Shown here piece after piece: positions 1 to 8,657 of a stretch of DNA of 64,000 nucleotides. Made by a program: the position numbers and the translations under genes. Each line of letters begins with the position of its first letter. The first letter of the stretch is position 1. Under the pieces are notes generated by a model. The model did not search any database, had not been told where the DNA came from, and saw only the letters and a list, made by a program, of their open reading frames with translations. This stretch comes from Jeotgalibacillus soli (GTDB lineage: Bacteria; Bacillota; Bacilli; Bacillales; Jeotgalibacillaceae): NCBI RefSeq assembly GCF_000829435.1, contig NZ_JXRP01000018.1, positions 434,001 to 498,000 of the forward strand. Reading direction: 5' to 3'.

Positions 1-632
1 GGTCTCCATCGATCTTGAAGAGGTATTTTTTCTAAACCGCCATATCCTTTTCTATAAGCTACAATCACGGCATAAACCATCAGGGCAAAACCTAACAATA
101 TGCCAGGTAAAATCCCTGCTGAAAATAGCCTGCCGGTCGACTGCTCCGCAACGGACCCATATAGAATAAGGGGTATGGAAGGTGGAATCAAAATTCCTAA
201 TGTACCAGCTGAAGCTACTAATCCCATTGTATATTTCTTATCATAGCCAGCCTTAACCATCATGGGGATCATAATGGCTCCTATCGCTGCTGCAGTAGCA
301 GGACTCGATCCTGAGATAGCAGCAAATATCATACAGGTGACGACTGTAACAATCGATAATCCTCCTTTTGTATGTCCAATCCATACGCGAATACAATCTA
401 TTAAGTACTTTGATATTCCTCCTTTTGCCATAATTAAGCCTGCAAACACAAATCCGGGAATCGCCATCAGTGTTGTGCTATTTACTCCTGTAAACATTTT
501 TTGAATTACGGTATTAAGGGAGAAATCGACCATCCAAAGCCCTATAATACTTGAAACACCTAAACTAATTGCGATAGGAACTCTAAGAAAAGCAAACACA
601 AATAATAACGTAATTACGACAATTGCTGCCAT
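1..632 (-). CDS. dctM: TRAP transporter large permease (DctM family), partial
   Basis: The 3' end is cut by the window edge; about 210 N-terminal residues are visible. The reading frame from the ATG at 632-630 gives a hydrophobic protein with the DctM signature (AAISGSSPATAAAIG, then LGILIPPSIPLILYG). DctM is the multi-helix membrane subunit that carries organic acids inward using an ion gradient, working with DctQ and the periplasmic-type binder DctP. Its ATG overlaps the dctQ stop by one base (TAATG), so the two are translationally coupled. The family call is firm; the substrate is not readable from the sequence. Confidence 0.93.
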   Translation of the reverse strand, partial: MAAIVVITLLFVFAFLRVPIAISLGVSSIIGLWMVDFSLNTVIQKMFTGVNSTTLMAIPGFVFAGLIMAKGGISKYLIDCIRVWIGHTKGGLSIVTVVTCMIFAAISGSSPATAAAIGAIMIPMMVKAGYDKKYTMGLVASAGTLGILIPPSIPLILYGSVAEQSTGRLFSAGILPGILLGFALMVYAVIVAYRKGYGGLEKIPLQDRWR

Positions 633-1117
633 TAATAATCCACCTCACTTATCTCTGTTTCTTTTTTAATAAAAAATCGATATGCTTTTTCACAAAAACG
701 AATAAATAGTAACACACCAGTAATGGGCATAATTAAGTAATTTATCCATACAGGAACGCCGACATCAATGGTTTTTATTCCTTGGTCATATGCTGTTAGA
801 ACCATCTCCATACCGGTCCAAGCAATGAATAGACTAAAGCCGATACCAACTAATAGAGTTATCATCTGACAAAACTTTTTAAGGGCAGGACCTGCTTTAT
901 CGTATAGAATGTCAATTGATATATGTTTGTTTTCTCGCAGGGCAGTGGAGAATCCAATAAAAATTGCCCATACAAGCATCATGGTATAAATTTCTGTTGC
1001 CCAGCTTTGAGATTGTCCTAAAACATACCTCGTAAACACTGAATATAGACTTATTCCAATTCCAAATACAAAAAGTATTCCAGATATCGTATTTTCAATT
1101 AGTGTTAATGCTTTCAT
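632..1117 (-). CDS. dctQ: TRAP transporter small permease (DctQ family)
   Basis: About 161 residues with four predicted membrane helices and the DctQ pattern (SWATEIYTMMLVWAIFIG, then RENKHISIDIL). It forms the small membrane subunit of the TRAP complex with the adjacent dctM. The start is ATG at 1117-1115 or the in-frame TTG three bases upstream; both lie behind AGGAGG, with 10 or 7 bases of spacing. The gene is transcribed away from dctP, so the three TRAP genes are split over two divergent units. A 17-base operator-like repeat starts 25 bases upstream. Confidence 0.93.
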   Translation of the reverse strand: MKALTLIENTISGILFVFGIGISLYSVFTRYVLGQSQSWATEIYTMMLVWAIFIGFSTALRENKHISIDILYDKAGPALKKFCQMITLLVGIGFSLFIAWTGMEMVLTAYDQGIKTIDVGVPVWINYLIMPITGVLLFIRFCEKAYRFFIKKETEISEVDY

Positions 1118-1142
1118 CAAATTATTTCCTCCTCTGTAATTT

Positions 1143-1308
1143 TGTATTTAGGATCCAATGATCAAAAAGATGATCTAAAAGGATAATTTTTTTGATCGTT
1201 TAATCAGACTTTGTCCTCAAGTTTATTATTTCTACAGAAAATAACAGAAAGCGCTTACAAAATTATTTAAAAAAATTGAATAATATATACATGTATTTAG
1301 GATCCAAT
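1143..1308. promoter_or_regulatory. Two identical 17-base operator-like repeats plus cre-like site
   Basis: TGTATTTAGGATCCAAT occurs exactly at 1143-1159 and again at 1292-1308, upstream of the dctQ-dctM unit. Read on the minus strand it begins ATTGGATCC, a half-site that recurs upstream of other genes in this cluster. Between them, AGAAAGCGCTTACA at 1246-1259 resembles a CcpA cre site with one mismatch at the first position. The region probably holds the dctQM promoter under local and carbon-catabolite control; this is inference. Confidence 0.6.
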
Positions 1309-1454
1309 ATTGAGTATCTAATGAATTTGTTGATCTGGAGACATTTAAAGCATAATTACTCTGATAACTTCGAGTGATTATTTAAAAACGATAGAAAATC
1401 TCCATTCTATTTTTAGAAATATAGGAATTTAAGCCCTCCTTTTAAACTCTTGTA

Positions 1455-1694
1455 TTTTGGATACGAGGTTACAAAATACATAATAATATAATTTCAAATG
1501 AACAACAAGTATAATTTTTGAATTATCACAAAATTTAAAAATATTCTTTACAACAATTTTCATATGTGATAATTTGTTATTAAATTGTATCCAATAACCA
1601 ATAAGTTTGACGTAAATTCTTTGGTATTAAGGTATTTATTAGCTAAGAAACATCTATGCAAGAGTTTTTTTAATGATTTATGATAACGCTTACA
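1455..1694 (+). promoter_or_regulatory. dctP promoter region: operator-like and cre-like sites
   Basis: ATTGTATCCAAT at 1584-1595 is a 12-base near-palindrome sharing the half-site of the repeats at 1143 and 1292. A looser copy (TTTTGGATAC) is at 1455-1464. TTGACG at 1607-1612 is a plausible -35; the -10 is weak. TGATAACGCTTACA at 1681-1694 matches the cre consensus with one mismatch and lies about 80 bases upstream of the dctP start, a position suited to a CcpA roadblock. Confidence 0.5.
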
Positions 1695-1774
1695 AAAAAT
1701 TATTGGGTGAAAGGAGTGAAAAATTAAAAGAATCAAATATTATTTCTATACCAAAAAAATGATATGGGGGAGTA

Positions 1775-2809
1775 ATGATGAAGAAATATACATTAACTTT
1801 TTTTCTATTAACGGTAATCATCATGTTGGCAGCATGTGGCGATGATAGTTCTTCGGGTGGATCGTCTGGAGATGGAGACGGTGTAGAGGAAATGACCCTT
1901 AAGTTTGCACATGTGGTAGCAGAAAACACCCCAAAGCATCAAGGGGCATTGGCAATGAAGGAATATATAGAAGCTGAATCTGATGGGAAAATAGAATTAG
2001 AAATATATCCGAACAGCTCATTGTTTGGCGATCAGGATGAATATCAAAACCTAGCAGCTAATAACATACAATTTATTGCACCAGATTTAACGAAATTTGT
2101 AGGGAATAACCCTCAATTTAACGTCCCTGCGCTTCCATTTTTATTTGAAGACGACGCAGCGGCTATCGCCTTTTGGGATGGTGAAAAGGGTCAAGAAATT
2201 TTAACCAGCCTAACAGATGATGGAGTACTTGGCTTGTCCATGTGGCCTAACGGCGGGAAGCAAATTACTAATAATAAGAGAGCCATTGATTCACCAGCTG
2301 ATTTTGAAGGGTTGAAATTCCGGACGCAGGGAGGACAAGTTTTAGAATCCCTCTATTCTGAACTTGGAGCGGGTTCTGAGTCCATTCCTTTTGGAGAATT
2401 ATATACAGCTCTTGATCAAGGTGTAGTTGACGGGCAGGAAAATACATTTAGTAATATTGAATCCAAAAAGTTTGATGAGGTACAGAGCCATATGACAGTG
2501 ATGAACCATACTCGAGTTGATTATGCGGTATTTACCAACACAGAATTTTGGGAAAGTATGAATGATGCTACACGAGAAATCGTTGAAGCAGGTTTAGCTG
2601 AGGGTACAAGAGTAGCAAGGGAAGAAGCGATAAAACTTAATGAAGAAGCCTATGAAATAATTAAAGAACGAGGAATGGTTGAGATTATTGAATTAACTCC
2701 GGAGCAAATTGAAGAATTCCGCTCTGCGCTGGAGCCTGTTTATGAGGAATATGAAGAGGCGATTGGTGCTGACGTAATTGAAGCCGCACGCACTGCCTCT
2801 GAACAATAA
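1775..2809 (+). CDS. dctP: TRAP transporter substrate-binding lipoprotein (DctP family)
   Basis: A 344-residue protein with a signal peptide and lipobox ending LAAC at Cys21, so it is anchored outside the membrane. A serine/glycine-rich linker follows, then a DctP domain. Arg183 in LKFRTQGG occupies the position of the conserved arginine that salt-bridges the substrate carboxylate in this family, supporting an organic-acid ligand. ATG codons at 1775 and 1778 both lie behind GGGGGAG. It is the extracellular binder for the divergent dctQM permease. Confidence 0.93.
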   Translation: MMKKYTLTFFLLTVIIMLAACGDDSSSGGSSGDGDGVEEMTLKFAHVVAENTPKHQGALAMKEYIEAESDGKIELEIYPNSSLFGDQDEYQNLAANNIQFIAPDLTKFVGNNPQFNVPALPFLFEDDAAAIAFWDGEKGQEILTSLTDDGVLGLSMWPNGGKQITNNKRAIDSPADFEGLKFRTQGGQVLESLYSELGAGSESIPFGELYTALDQGVVDGQENTFSNIESKKFDEVQSHMTVMNHTRVDYAVFTNTEFWESMNDATREIVEAGLAEGTRVAREEAIKLNEEAYEIIKERGMVEIIELTPEQIEEFRSALEPVYEEYEEAIGADVIEAARTASEQ

Positions 2810-2824
2810 CCGCTATTATAAAAC

Positions 2825-2860
2825 TGAAAAGTTAGCGGCTTTTATAGCGTTAACTTTTCA
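2825..2860 (+). terminator. Hairpin after dctP
   Basis: TGAAAAGTTA and its complement TAACTTTTCA form a stem of about 10 base pairs around a GC-containing loop. There is no clear T-run, so it may be a weak terminator or an mRNA-stabilising hairpin. Confidence 0.45.
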
Positions 2861-2915
2861 CAAGCATCTTAAATACTTGCGATCAACATAATATAAGTAG
2901 AAATATTTTTATCGT

Positions 2916-2934
2916 ATTGGATTTAGCATCCTCG
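2916..2934 (+). promoter_or_regulatory. Operator-like half-site upstream of the CoA-transferase
   Basis: ATTGGATTTAGCATCC repeats the ATTGGAT half-site about 45 bases before the CoA-transferase start. It has the same spacing style as the repeats upstream of dctQ. Candidate binding site for the cluster regulator. Confidence 0.4.
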
Positions 2935-2965
2935 ATATAAAACATATATGAATGGAGGGAATGCG

Positions 2966-4183
2966 ATGGCAGCACCTTTACAAGGGAAAACAGTAATAGA
3001 TATCACTACGAATATTTCAGGACCAAGTTTAACCATGATCTTAGGAGATTTGGGGGCCGATGTAATTAAAATTGAAAGACCCGTTATTGGTGATGATTCC
3101 AGAAAAATGGGACCCTTATGGGAGGGAGAGGGGGTCTATTATCTGCAAATAAACAGAAATAAGCGATCTATCGTAATTGATCTGAAAAGTGAAGAAGGTA
3201 AGGAACTTCTTTTGAGTTTCATTAAAGATGCAGATATATTTGTTGAAAATTTCAGATTAGGCAAGGCTGAAAAGATGGGCTTTGGGTATGAGCAATTAAA
3301 AGCTATTAATCCAAAATTAATTTATTGCTCTCTTTCAGCCTATGGACAATCTGGACCGAAAAGCAGCAAGCCTGGATATGATGCGGTTGTGCAGGCTGAG
3401 ACAGGAATTATGAGTATAAATGGTGATGAAGACGGTGATGTATCACGAGCTCCGGTATCGATCTTGGATCAAGGCAGTGCTATGTGGGGTGCAATCGGAA
3501 TTCTTTCAGCACTGCTTCATCGTGAGAAAAGCGGTGAGGGTCAAAAGGTAGAAACCTCACTGTATGAAACAGGCGTGTTTTGGACAGGCTATCATACGCT
3601 TTCATACATGGCTACGGGTAAGGAGCCAGTCAGAATGGGGGCTGGTCATGCAGCTTTTGCACCTTATGGATCGTTTAAAACTGCTGATAAAGAGATTATG
3701 ATCGGTATTTCAAATGATACTCAATTTCATAAACTAAGTATTGCGTTAGGAAAAGAAGAATGGATTAAGGACCCGCGATTTGAATCAAATATTTCAAGAG
3801 TTAATAATAGAAATGCACTAAACAAGGCCATTAATAATGTTCTTATTAAAAAAGGGGCTATTTACTGGATTGAAAAAATTGAAGCTGCGGAAATTCCAAG
3901 TTCAATTATTCAAAATATCTCCTCTATAATAAATAATCCGCAAACAGAGAGCACAATGATGTTCAAGCAAATTGATCATCCTCTTATTGCTGAACTTAAG
4001 CTAACAAGACTTCCGGTTCGATTATCTGAGTCACCTTTAGAGATATCGAAATCTCCACCTTTGCTCGGGGAGGATACCATCTCGATTTTAGAAGAAAAAG
4101 GAGTTTCCGAGAGTGTCATTAATCAGCTGATTCAAAAAGGTGTTATCCAAATTAAAAAAGAATTGGGGAGTGTATATGAATAA
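2966..4183 (+). CDS. CaiB/BaiF (class III) CoA-transferase
   Basis: About 405 residues. The N-terminus (TVIDITTNISGPSLTMILGDLGADVIKIE) and SAYGQSGP block are typical of family III CoA-transferases, which move CoA between a CoA thioester and a free acid through an aspartyl intermediate. Asp168 in VSILDQGSAMWG fits the catalytic aspartate. GGAGGG lies 7 bases before the ATG at 2966; an earlier in-frame ATG at 2948 overlaps that site and is unlikely. It is the probable entry step of the pathway, activating the acid imported by the TRAP system. The acid is unknown; succinyl-CoA-dependent citramalate or itaconate activation are family precedents. Confidence 0.9.
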   Translation: MAAPLQGKTVIDITTNISGPSLTMILGDLGADVIKIERPVIGDDSRKMGPLWEGEGVYYLQINRNKRSIVIDLKSEEGKELLLSFIKDADIFVENFRLGKAEKMGFGYEQLKAINPKLIYCSLSAYGQSGPKSSKPGYDAVVQAETGIMSINGDEDGDVSRAPVSILDQGSAMWGAIGILSALLHREKSGEGQKVETSLYETGVFWTGYHTLSYMATGKEPVRMGAGHAAFAPYGSFKTADKEIMIGISNDTQFHKLSIALGKEEWIKDPRFESNISRVNNRNALNKAINNVLIKKGAIYWIEKIEAAEIPSSIIQNISSIINNPQTESTMMFKQIDHPLIAELKLTRLPVRLSESPLEISKSPPLLGEDTISILEEKGVSESVINQLIQKGVIQIKKELGSVYE

Positions 4184-4556
4184 AGAAAAATTTGAAAAAG
4201 GTTTAGAAATAAGAAGAAGTGTTTTGGGAGCAGAGTATGTAGATCAATCGATTCAAAACGCAACAGATTTTAATAGGCCGATGCAGGAATTAGTTACAGA
4301 GTATTGCTGGGGTGAAATATGGGCAAGAGAAGGACTTCCAAAGAAAACAAGAAGTATGCTGAATCTTGCCATGCTTACAGCTTTAAACAGACCGCATGAA
4401 TTAAAGCTTCATGTTAGAGGAGCTGTTAATAACGGTCTGAGTAAGGATGATATACAAGAAGTATTTTTACAAGCTGCCATTTATTGCGGAGTCCCAGCAG
4501 CAATTGACAGCTTTAGATCGGCTAAAGAAGTATTTGACGAGATGGATAAGGAATAA
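4176..4556 (+). CDS. Carboxymuconolactone decarboxylase (CMD) family protein
   Basis: 126 residues with a PcaC/AhpD-like fold signature: WGEIWAREGLPKKTRSMLNLAM followed by HVRGAVNNGLSKDDIQEVFLQAAIYCGVPAA. The ATG at 4176 overlaps the end of the CoA-transferase by 8 bases and sits behind GGGGAG, so the pair is coupled. Classical members decarboxylate gamma-carboxymuconolactone in protocatechuate breakdown, but no other genes of that pathway are present, so a different decarboxylase or isomerase role is equally likely here. Confidence 0.82.
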   Translation: MNKEKFEKGLEIRRSVLGAEYVDQSIQNATDFNRPMQELVTEYCWGEIWAREGLPKKTRSMLNLAMLTALNRPHELKLHVRGAVNNGLSKDDIQEVFLQAAIYCGVPAAIDSFRSAKEVFDEMDKE

Positions 4557-4579
4557 GACGGTGTAAATCTCAATATGTT

Positions 4580-5506
4580 TTATGCTGCAAAGATAATATT
4601 GGATAAATAGATCACAACTGTTACCGTCAATGCACTGAAAATGGTGGAAGCAAGCACTGCTTGAGCAGCAAATGATGTTTCATTTTTATATTCTTGAGCG
4701 ATTATGGCACTATTTACCGAGCTTGGTACGGCTGAAGCAATAAACATTGCTTGGGCGGTTGTCGAATCAACATCCAGAAAAGAAATAATCACAATAGCAA
4801 TAAGTGGACTTAGCATAAGCCGTACAGTGATGCTCAAATAAACAGAAAGCATATTTTTAGTGAAATTTAGCTGTATAACCTGTGCTCCAAGTGTTAATAA
4901 TGCCATAGCAATTAACGCATCTGCAATGTAAGTGCCCGGTATGTATAAAAATTGCGGGAAAGAAAGATTAAAAGCATTCAAAGTGATGCCTGCAATCATG
5001 GCATATGTTACAGGCATTTTAAAGTAGGGAATAAATGCTTTTAATTTATTTTTGAACATAGGCTGTAGAGTGATGATTCCATAAGAGTATACTAGCAGGT
5101 TTTGAAATGTAAGGATTAAAACCTGAACCGCCATGGCGGCGGGGTCTTGTCGGAAAACTAAATCATTAACAGGTACTCCATAATTTCCAGAATTATAAAA
5201 AAGGGTGCTATGTGAAAAAGCGATACGCAAGCTTTTACTGAAACGGAACATACGACTGATTATATTGGATACAAAATACAAAATCACACCTAAAATAATG
5301 AAAAAGGTGAACACGTTTATAAATAAATTCCAATCCAATTCAGCTTCATAAAGGCGAACGAGGATAAGGCCAGGAACTAGATAATAAATATTCAGCTTAG
5401 CTAATGTATGTAAATCGAGATGAAATTTACTGTGAAGAAGCGATCCGAAACCGATAAGTATAAGAATTGGAAGAATGACATTTATAAAAATTATTAAAAT
5501 CTCCAT
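4580..5506 (-). CDS. AEC (auxin efflux carrier) family permease
   Basis: 308 residues, about ten predicted membrane helices, with the split-membrane pattern of the AEC family (N-terminal IILPILILIGFGSLLH, central NSGNYGVP, C-terminal ASAVPSSVNSAIIAQEY). Bacterial members such as MdcF or MleP-like proteins carry malonate, malate or other carboxylates. AAGGAG precedes the start. It is the only minus-strand gene in this stretch, convergent with the CMD gene 24 bases away, and may give a second route for the substrate or export a by-product. Confidence 0.85.
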   Translation of the reverse strand: MEILIIFINVILPILILIGFGSLLHSKFHLDLHTLAKLNIYYLVPGLILVRLYEAELDWNLFINVFTFFIILGVILYFVSNIISRMFRFSKSLRIAFSHSTLFYNSGNYGVPVNDLVFRQDPAAMAVQVLILTFQNLLVYSYGIITLQPMFKNKLKAFIPYFKMPVTYAMIAGITLNAFNLSFPQFLYIPGTYIADALIAMALLTLGAQVIQLNFTKNMLSVYLSITVRLMLSPLIAIVIISFLDVDSTTAQAMFIASAVPSSVNSAIIAQEYKNETSFAAQAVLASTIFSALTVTVVIYLSNIIFAA

Positions 5507-5600
5507 TAATTAATCTCCTTAGGGATAAATGGTAAGTAATAAAAATATAACATAAATATTCAGATTTAATAAAATTATTAAATAATTTAGCACAAAGGAT

Positions 5601-5612
5601 ATTGGATACGGT
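5601..5612 (+). promoter_or_regulatory. Operator-like half-site upstream of the lyase gene
   Basis: ATTGGATACGGT lies 22 bases before the lyase start, between the divergent AEC and lyase genes. It is another member of the ATTGGATnC set seen at 1143, 1292, 1584 and 2916. Confidence 0.4.
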
Positions 5613-5634
5613 ATATTTGAAAGGAGGCTGACAA

Positions 5635-6573
5635 ATGGAGCTGCCTAAGAAAGTATTCATAAATGAGGTCGTTTTACGTGATGGATTACAGCTGGAAAAG
5701 AAAATTGTTAGTTTGAATGAAAAAAAATCATTATTTGACCAATTAACAAAAGCCAATATAACAATGATTGAATTTGGATCATTTGTCCATCCAAAGCTTG
5801 TTCCTCAGATGGCTAACAGTGGAGATTTATATTCCGATCTTTCTAAGGAAAAACAAAACGCTAATCTTGTTGCGCTGGTTCCGAATTTAAAAGGAACAGA
5901 GAAAGCACATGATTATGGTGTGGAGCGTGTAAACTTTGTTTTTTCTGCCAGCAATACGCACAATTTACAAAATGTTCATAAGTCCACAGAGGATTCACTA
6001 AAAGAATTAGCGAGAATTCAAGATTTTTGCAGTAAGCAGGACATAACGCTATATGTCACGATTGCCACAGCATTTGGATGCCCATTTGAAGGAGAGGTTT
6101 CACCAAACAGAGTGAAATCGTTGGTTGAGGAAGTGAGCAGTTTGAACGTTGAAATGATTACACTGGCTGATACAACCGGGATGGCAAATCCATATCAAGT
6201 TTATAACCTTATGAAAGAAGTACGTTCATTATATTCTAATCAGCAATTTGGTCTGCATTTTCATAATACACGGGGGATGGGACTTTCCAATATTTTAGCT
6301 GGCATACAAGCTGGAATTAACAGCTACGATACCGCACTTGGAGGTTTGGGGGGATGTCCATTTGCCCCTGGTGCAACTGGAAATGTATGTACAGAAGATG
6401 TTGTCCATATGCTCCACAGCATGGGAATTGACACAGGAATCCGCCTGGAGGAGTTATTGGTGGCATCTGCTTTATTAAATAAAATTGTAGAACATGACAC
6501 ACCGAGCTATATCCTGAAAGCAGGTACCTTCGATCGGAAATATCCAATTCCTGATTCTGTATCTGCACAATAG
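5635..6573 (+). CDS. HMG-CoA lyase family protein (HMGL or citramalyl-CoA lyase type)
   Basis: 312 residues forming the TIM-barrel of the HMG-CoA lyase family. Visible active-site elements are RDGLQ (Arg15-Asp16), the metal-binding HFH (His208 and His210), and the flexible-loop Cys241 in GLGGCPFAPGATGN. The family cleaves 3-hydroxy-3-methylglutaryl-CoA to acetyl-CoA and acetoacetate; some relatives cleave citramalyl-CoA to acetyl-CoA and pyruvate. AAAGGAGG precedes the ATG. It starts a run of enzyme genes (hydratase, dehydrogenase) and probably does the final C-C cleavage of the pathway. Confidence 0.9.
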   Translation: MELPKKVFINEVVLRDGLQLEKKIVSLNEKKSLFDQLTKANITMIEFGSFVHPKLVPQMANSGDLYSDLSKEKQNANLVALVPNLKGTEKAHDYGVERVNFVFSASNTHNLQNVHKSTEDSLKELARIQDFCSKQDITLYVTIATAFGCPFEGEVSPNRVKSLVEEVSSLNVEMITLADTTGMANPYQVYNLMKEVRSLYSNQQFGLHFHNTRGMGLSNILAGIQAGINSYDTALGGLGGCPFAPGATGNVCTEDVVHMLHSMGIDTGIRLEELLVASALLNKIVEHDTPSYILKAGTFDRKYPIPDSVSAQ

Positions 6574-6609
6574 AGTCGTCAAAAGAATAATTTCCTGGAG
6601 GTTAACGTG

Positions 6610-7404
6610 ATGAAAGAGTGGGAAACGATCACACTGAATAAAGAGTATGTATCACATTATGTCTATAAGATTGAGTTGAATCGACCAGATTCACTTAACG
6701 CTTTAAATACAAAAATGGCAATGGAATTAATTGAATGTTTAACAGAATTAAAAGAAAAAAAAGACTTACGGGTGTTGGTGCTGACCGCGGCTGGCGATAA
6801 AAGCTTTTGTGTAGGGGCTGATTTAAAAGAACGTAAAGGAATGACGAATGAACAGTGGAAGCACCAGCATGACGTTTTTGAAAACGCATACAGTCTGATT
6901 AGAGAATTTCCGCTTCCTGTAATTGCAGCTGTAAATGGTTTTGCTCTTGGCGGAGGAATGGAAATGGCATTAAGCTGTGATCTTCGTTATATAGCAGAGC
7001 ATGCAAAAATGGGGTTGCCTGAAGTGACGATCGGCATTATTCCAGGGGTTGGAGGAACACAGCTTTTGCCTAGGACCATACCTGTTGGCTTGGCAAAGGA
7101 ATTTTTATTTAGAGGCAGCCATATTTCTTCTGAAAAAGCAGAGGAATCAGGTTTGGTAAACGGGGTTTATAGCAAAGAAGAATTGATTCCTAAGGTGCTG
7201 GATATAGCGAAAGACATTGCGAAAAATGCACCTCTGTCACTTAAAGCTATAAAAAAGTCTGTTAATACAGGGCTTCAAACAGATATTCATACTGCTCTTG
7301 CGATTGAATTAGATCAATATTATACATGTGCAAACTCGGAAGATCGAAAAGAAGGGATTTTATCCTTTAATGAAAAAAGAAAGCCAAATTGGCAAGGGAA
7401 ATAA
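6610..7404 (+). CDS. Enoyl-CoA hydratase, methylglutaconyl-CoA hydratase-like
   Basis: 264 residues, crotonase fold. The FCVGADLKERKGM block and the LPEVTIGIIPGVGGTQLLPR block closely resemble AUH-type 3-methylglutaconyl-CoA hydratases. Both catalytic glutamates are present (GGGMEMALSCD and LPEV), so it should be a genuine hydratase. GGAGG is 8 bases from the ATG at 6610; a GTG immediately upstream is possible. Placed right after the HMG-CoA-lyase-type gene, it likely makes the 3-hydroxy-3-methyl-acyl-CoA that the lyase cleaves. Confidence 0.9.
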   Translation: MKEWETITLNKEYVSHYVYKIELNRPDSLNALNTKMAMELIECLTELKEKKDLRVLVLTAAGDKSFCVGADLKERKGMTNEQWKHQHDVFENAYSLIREFPLPVIAAVNGFALGGGMEMALSCDLRYIAEHAKMGLPEVTIGIIPGVGGTQLLPRTIPVGLAKEFLFRGSHISSEKAEESGLVNGVYSKEELIPKVLDIAKDIAKNAPLSLKAIKKSVNTGLQTDIHTALAIELDQYYTCANSEDRKEGILSFNEKRKPNWQGK

Positions 7405-7434
7405 AAATTGAAATGCTCATAGGAGGGTAATAAC

Positions 7435-8595
7435 ATGACTGTTACGATGAAGGAAGAAGTTGAACTAATTAGGAAAAGCGTACGTTCTCTATGCAAAAAA
7501 TTTCCGGAAGATTACTGGAAAGAGGTTGATGAAAAGCATGAATATCCTGAAAAATTTATCAAGGCACTGACAGAGGAAGGCTGGCTTTCTGTTTTAATCC
7601 CTGAAGAATATGGCGGAGCCGGATTGGGAATGGAAGAAGCGGGAGTGATATTAGAGGAAATTAACCGTTCAGGAGGAAATGCAGGCGCCGGGCATGCTCA
7701 AATGTATACGATGGGTGCGGTCCTTCGACATGGAAATGAAGATCAAAAGAATCGATATCTTCCGAAAATCGCAAGTGGGGAACTGCGTCTCCAAGCATTT
7801 GGTATTACAGAGCCGACAGCTGGAAGTGATACAACGAGCATTATTACAACAGCAGAACGAAAAGGCGATAAATACGTTGTAAATGGACAAAAAATTTGGA
7901 CTTCCCGTGCCAGATACTCAGATCTGATGCTATTGCTCGCAAGGACAACACCGAAAGATAAAGTAGCAAAAAAGACGGATGGCCTGAGTTTATTTATCTT
8001 AGATATGAATGATCAAAAGGATAGAATTACGATTCGAGATATTGATACGATGATCAATCATGCTACGACTGAAGTGTTTTTTGAAAATGTCGAAATTCCT
8101 GTTAAAAACTTAATTGGAGAAGAAGGGAAAGGCTTTAGATATGTTTTAAGCGGCATGAATGCAGAAAGGATATTAATTGCTTCGGAAAGCATTGGTGATG
8201 GCTTGTATTTCGTTGATAAATCTGTGCAATACGCGAATGAGCGCGTAGTTTTTGATCGTCCGATTGGGCAAAATCAAGGGGTTCAATTCCCTATTTCACG
8301 TGCTTACATGGAAATAGAAGCTGCAAAGCTTATGAGAGACAAAGCTGCACAAATGTTTGACGCAAATGAAAACTGTGGAGCTGAAGCAAATATGGCGAAA
8401 TACTTAGCTTCTGAAGCAACATGGAAGGCGGCCAACTCCGCAATGGATACGTATGGAGGTTATGGCTTTGCAACAGAGTATCATATTGAAAGAAAGTTTA
8501 GAGAAGCACGTTTATTTATTATAGCGCCTGTAACAAATAATTTGATTGTCAGCTATGTCAGCCAGCACGTTCTGGGATTACCTAGATCGTTTTAA
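7435..8595 (+). CDS. Acyl-CoA dehydrogenase, isovaleryl-type catalytic residue
   Basis: 386 residues with the usual ACAD order: N-terminal helical domain, FAD-binding middle (FGITEPTAGSD), C-terminal helical domain (YGGYGFATEYHIER). The base normally in IYEGT is absent (IIAPVT, Ala364); instead Glu244 in SGMNAERILIA matches the catalytic glutamate position of isovaleryl-CoA dehydrogenase. It should therefore be active but placed with branched-chain-type enzymes. It would oxidise an acyl-CoA to the enoyl-CoA used by the upstream hydratase, passing electrons to ETF. AGGAGG precedes the start. Confidence 0.9.
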   Translation: MTVTMKEEVELIRKSVRSLCKKFPEDYWKEVDEKHEYPEKFIKALTEEGWLSVLIPEEYGGAGLGMEEAGVILEEINRSGGNAGAGHAQMYTMGAVLRHGNEDQKNRYLPKIASGELRLQAFGITEPTAGSDTTSIITTAERKGDKYVVNGQKIWTSRARYSDLMLLLARTTPKDKVAKKTDGLSLFILDMNDQKDRITIRDIDTMINHATTEVFFENVEIPVKNLIGEEGKGFRYVLSGMNAERILIASESIGDGLYFVDKSVQYANERVVFDRPIGQNQGVQFPISRAYMEIEAAKLMRDKAAQMFDANENCGAEANMAKYLASEATWKAANSAMDTYGGYGFATEYHIERKFREARLFIIAPVTNNLIVSYVSQHVLGLPRSF

Positions 8596-8602
8596 GGCTG
8601 AG

Positions 8603-8625
8603 GGTCCTTGTAGTCTACAAGGACC
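8603..8625 (+). terminator. Strong hairpin after the acyl-CoA dehydrogenase
   Basis: GGTCCTTGTAG and CTACAAGGACC form a perfect 11-base-pair arm set around a single base, followed by TTTAACTTTATTT. It separates lyase-hydratase-dehydrogenase from the MmgE/PrpD unit, as terminator or attenuator. Confidence 0.75.
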
Positions 8626-8657
8626 TTTAACTTTATTTATAAAAAGGGGAAATGAAA

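Noticed and set aside
262-504. Plus-strand 80-codon frame
   Set aside because: It is antisense to the clear dctM reading frame and has no family motif.
5264-5275. ATTGGATACAAA match to the cluster operator
   Set aside because: It lies deep inside the AEC permease coding sequence, where AT-rich chance matches are expected; no promoter nearby.
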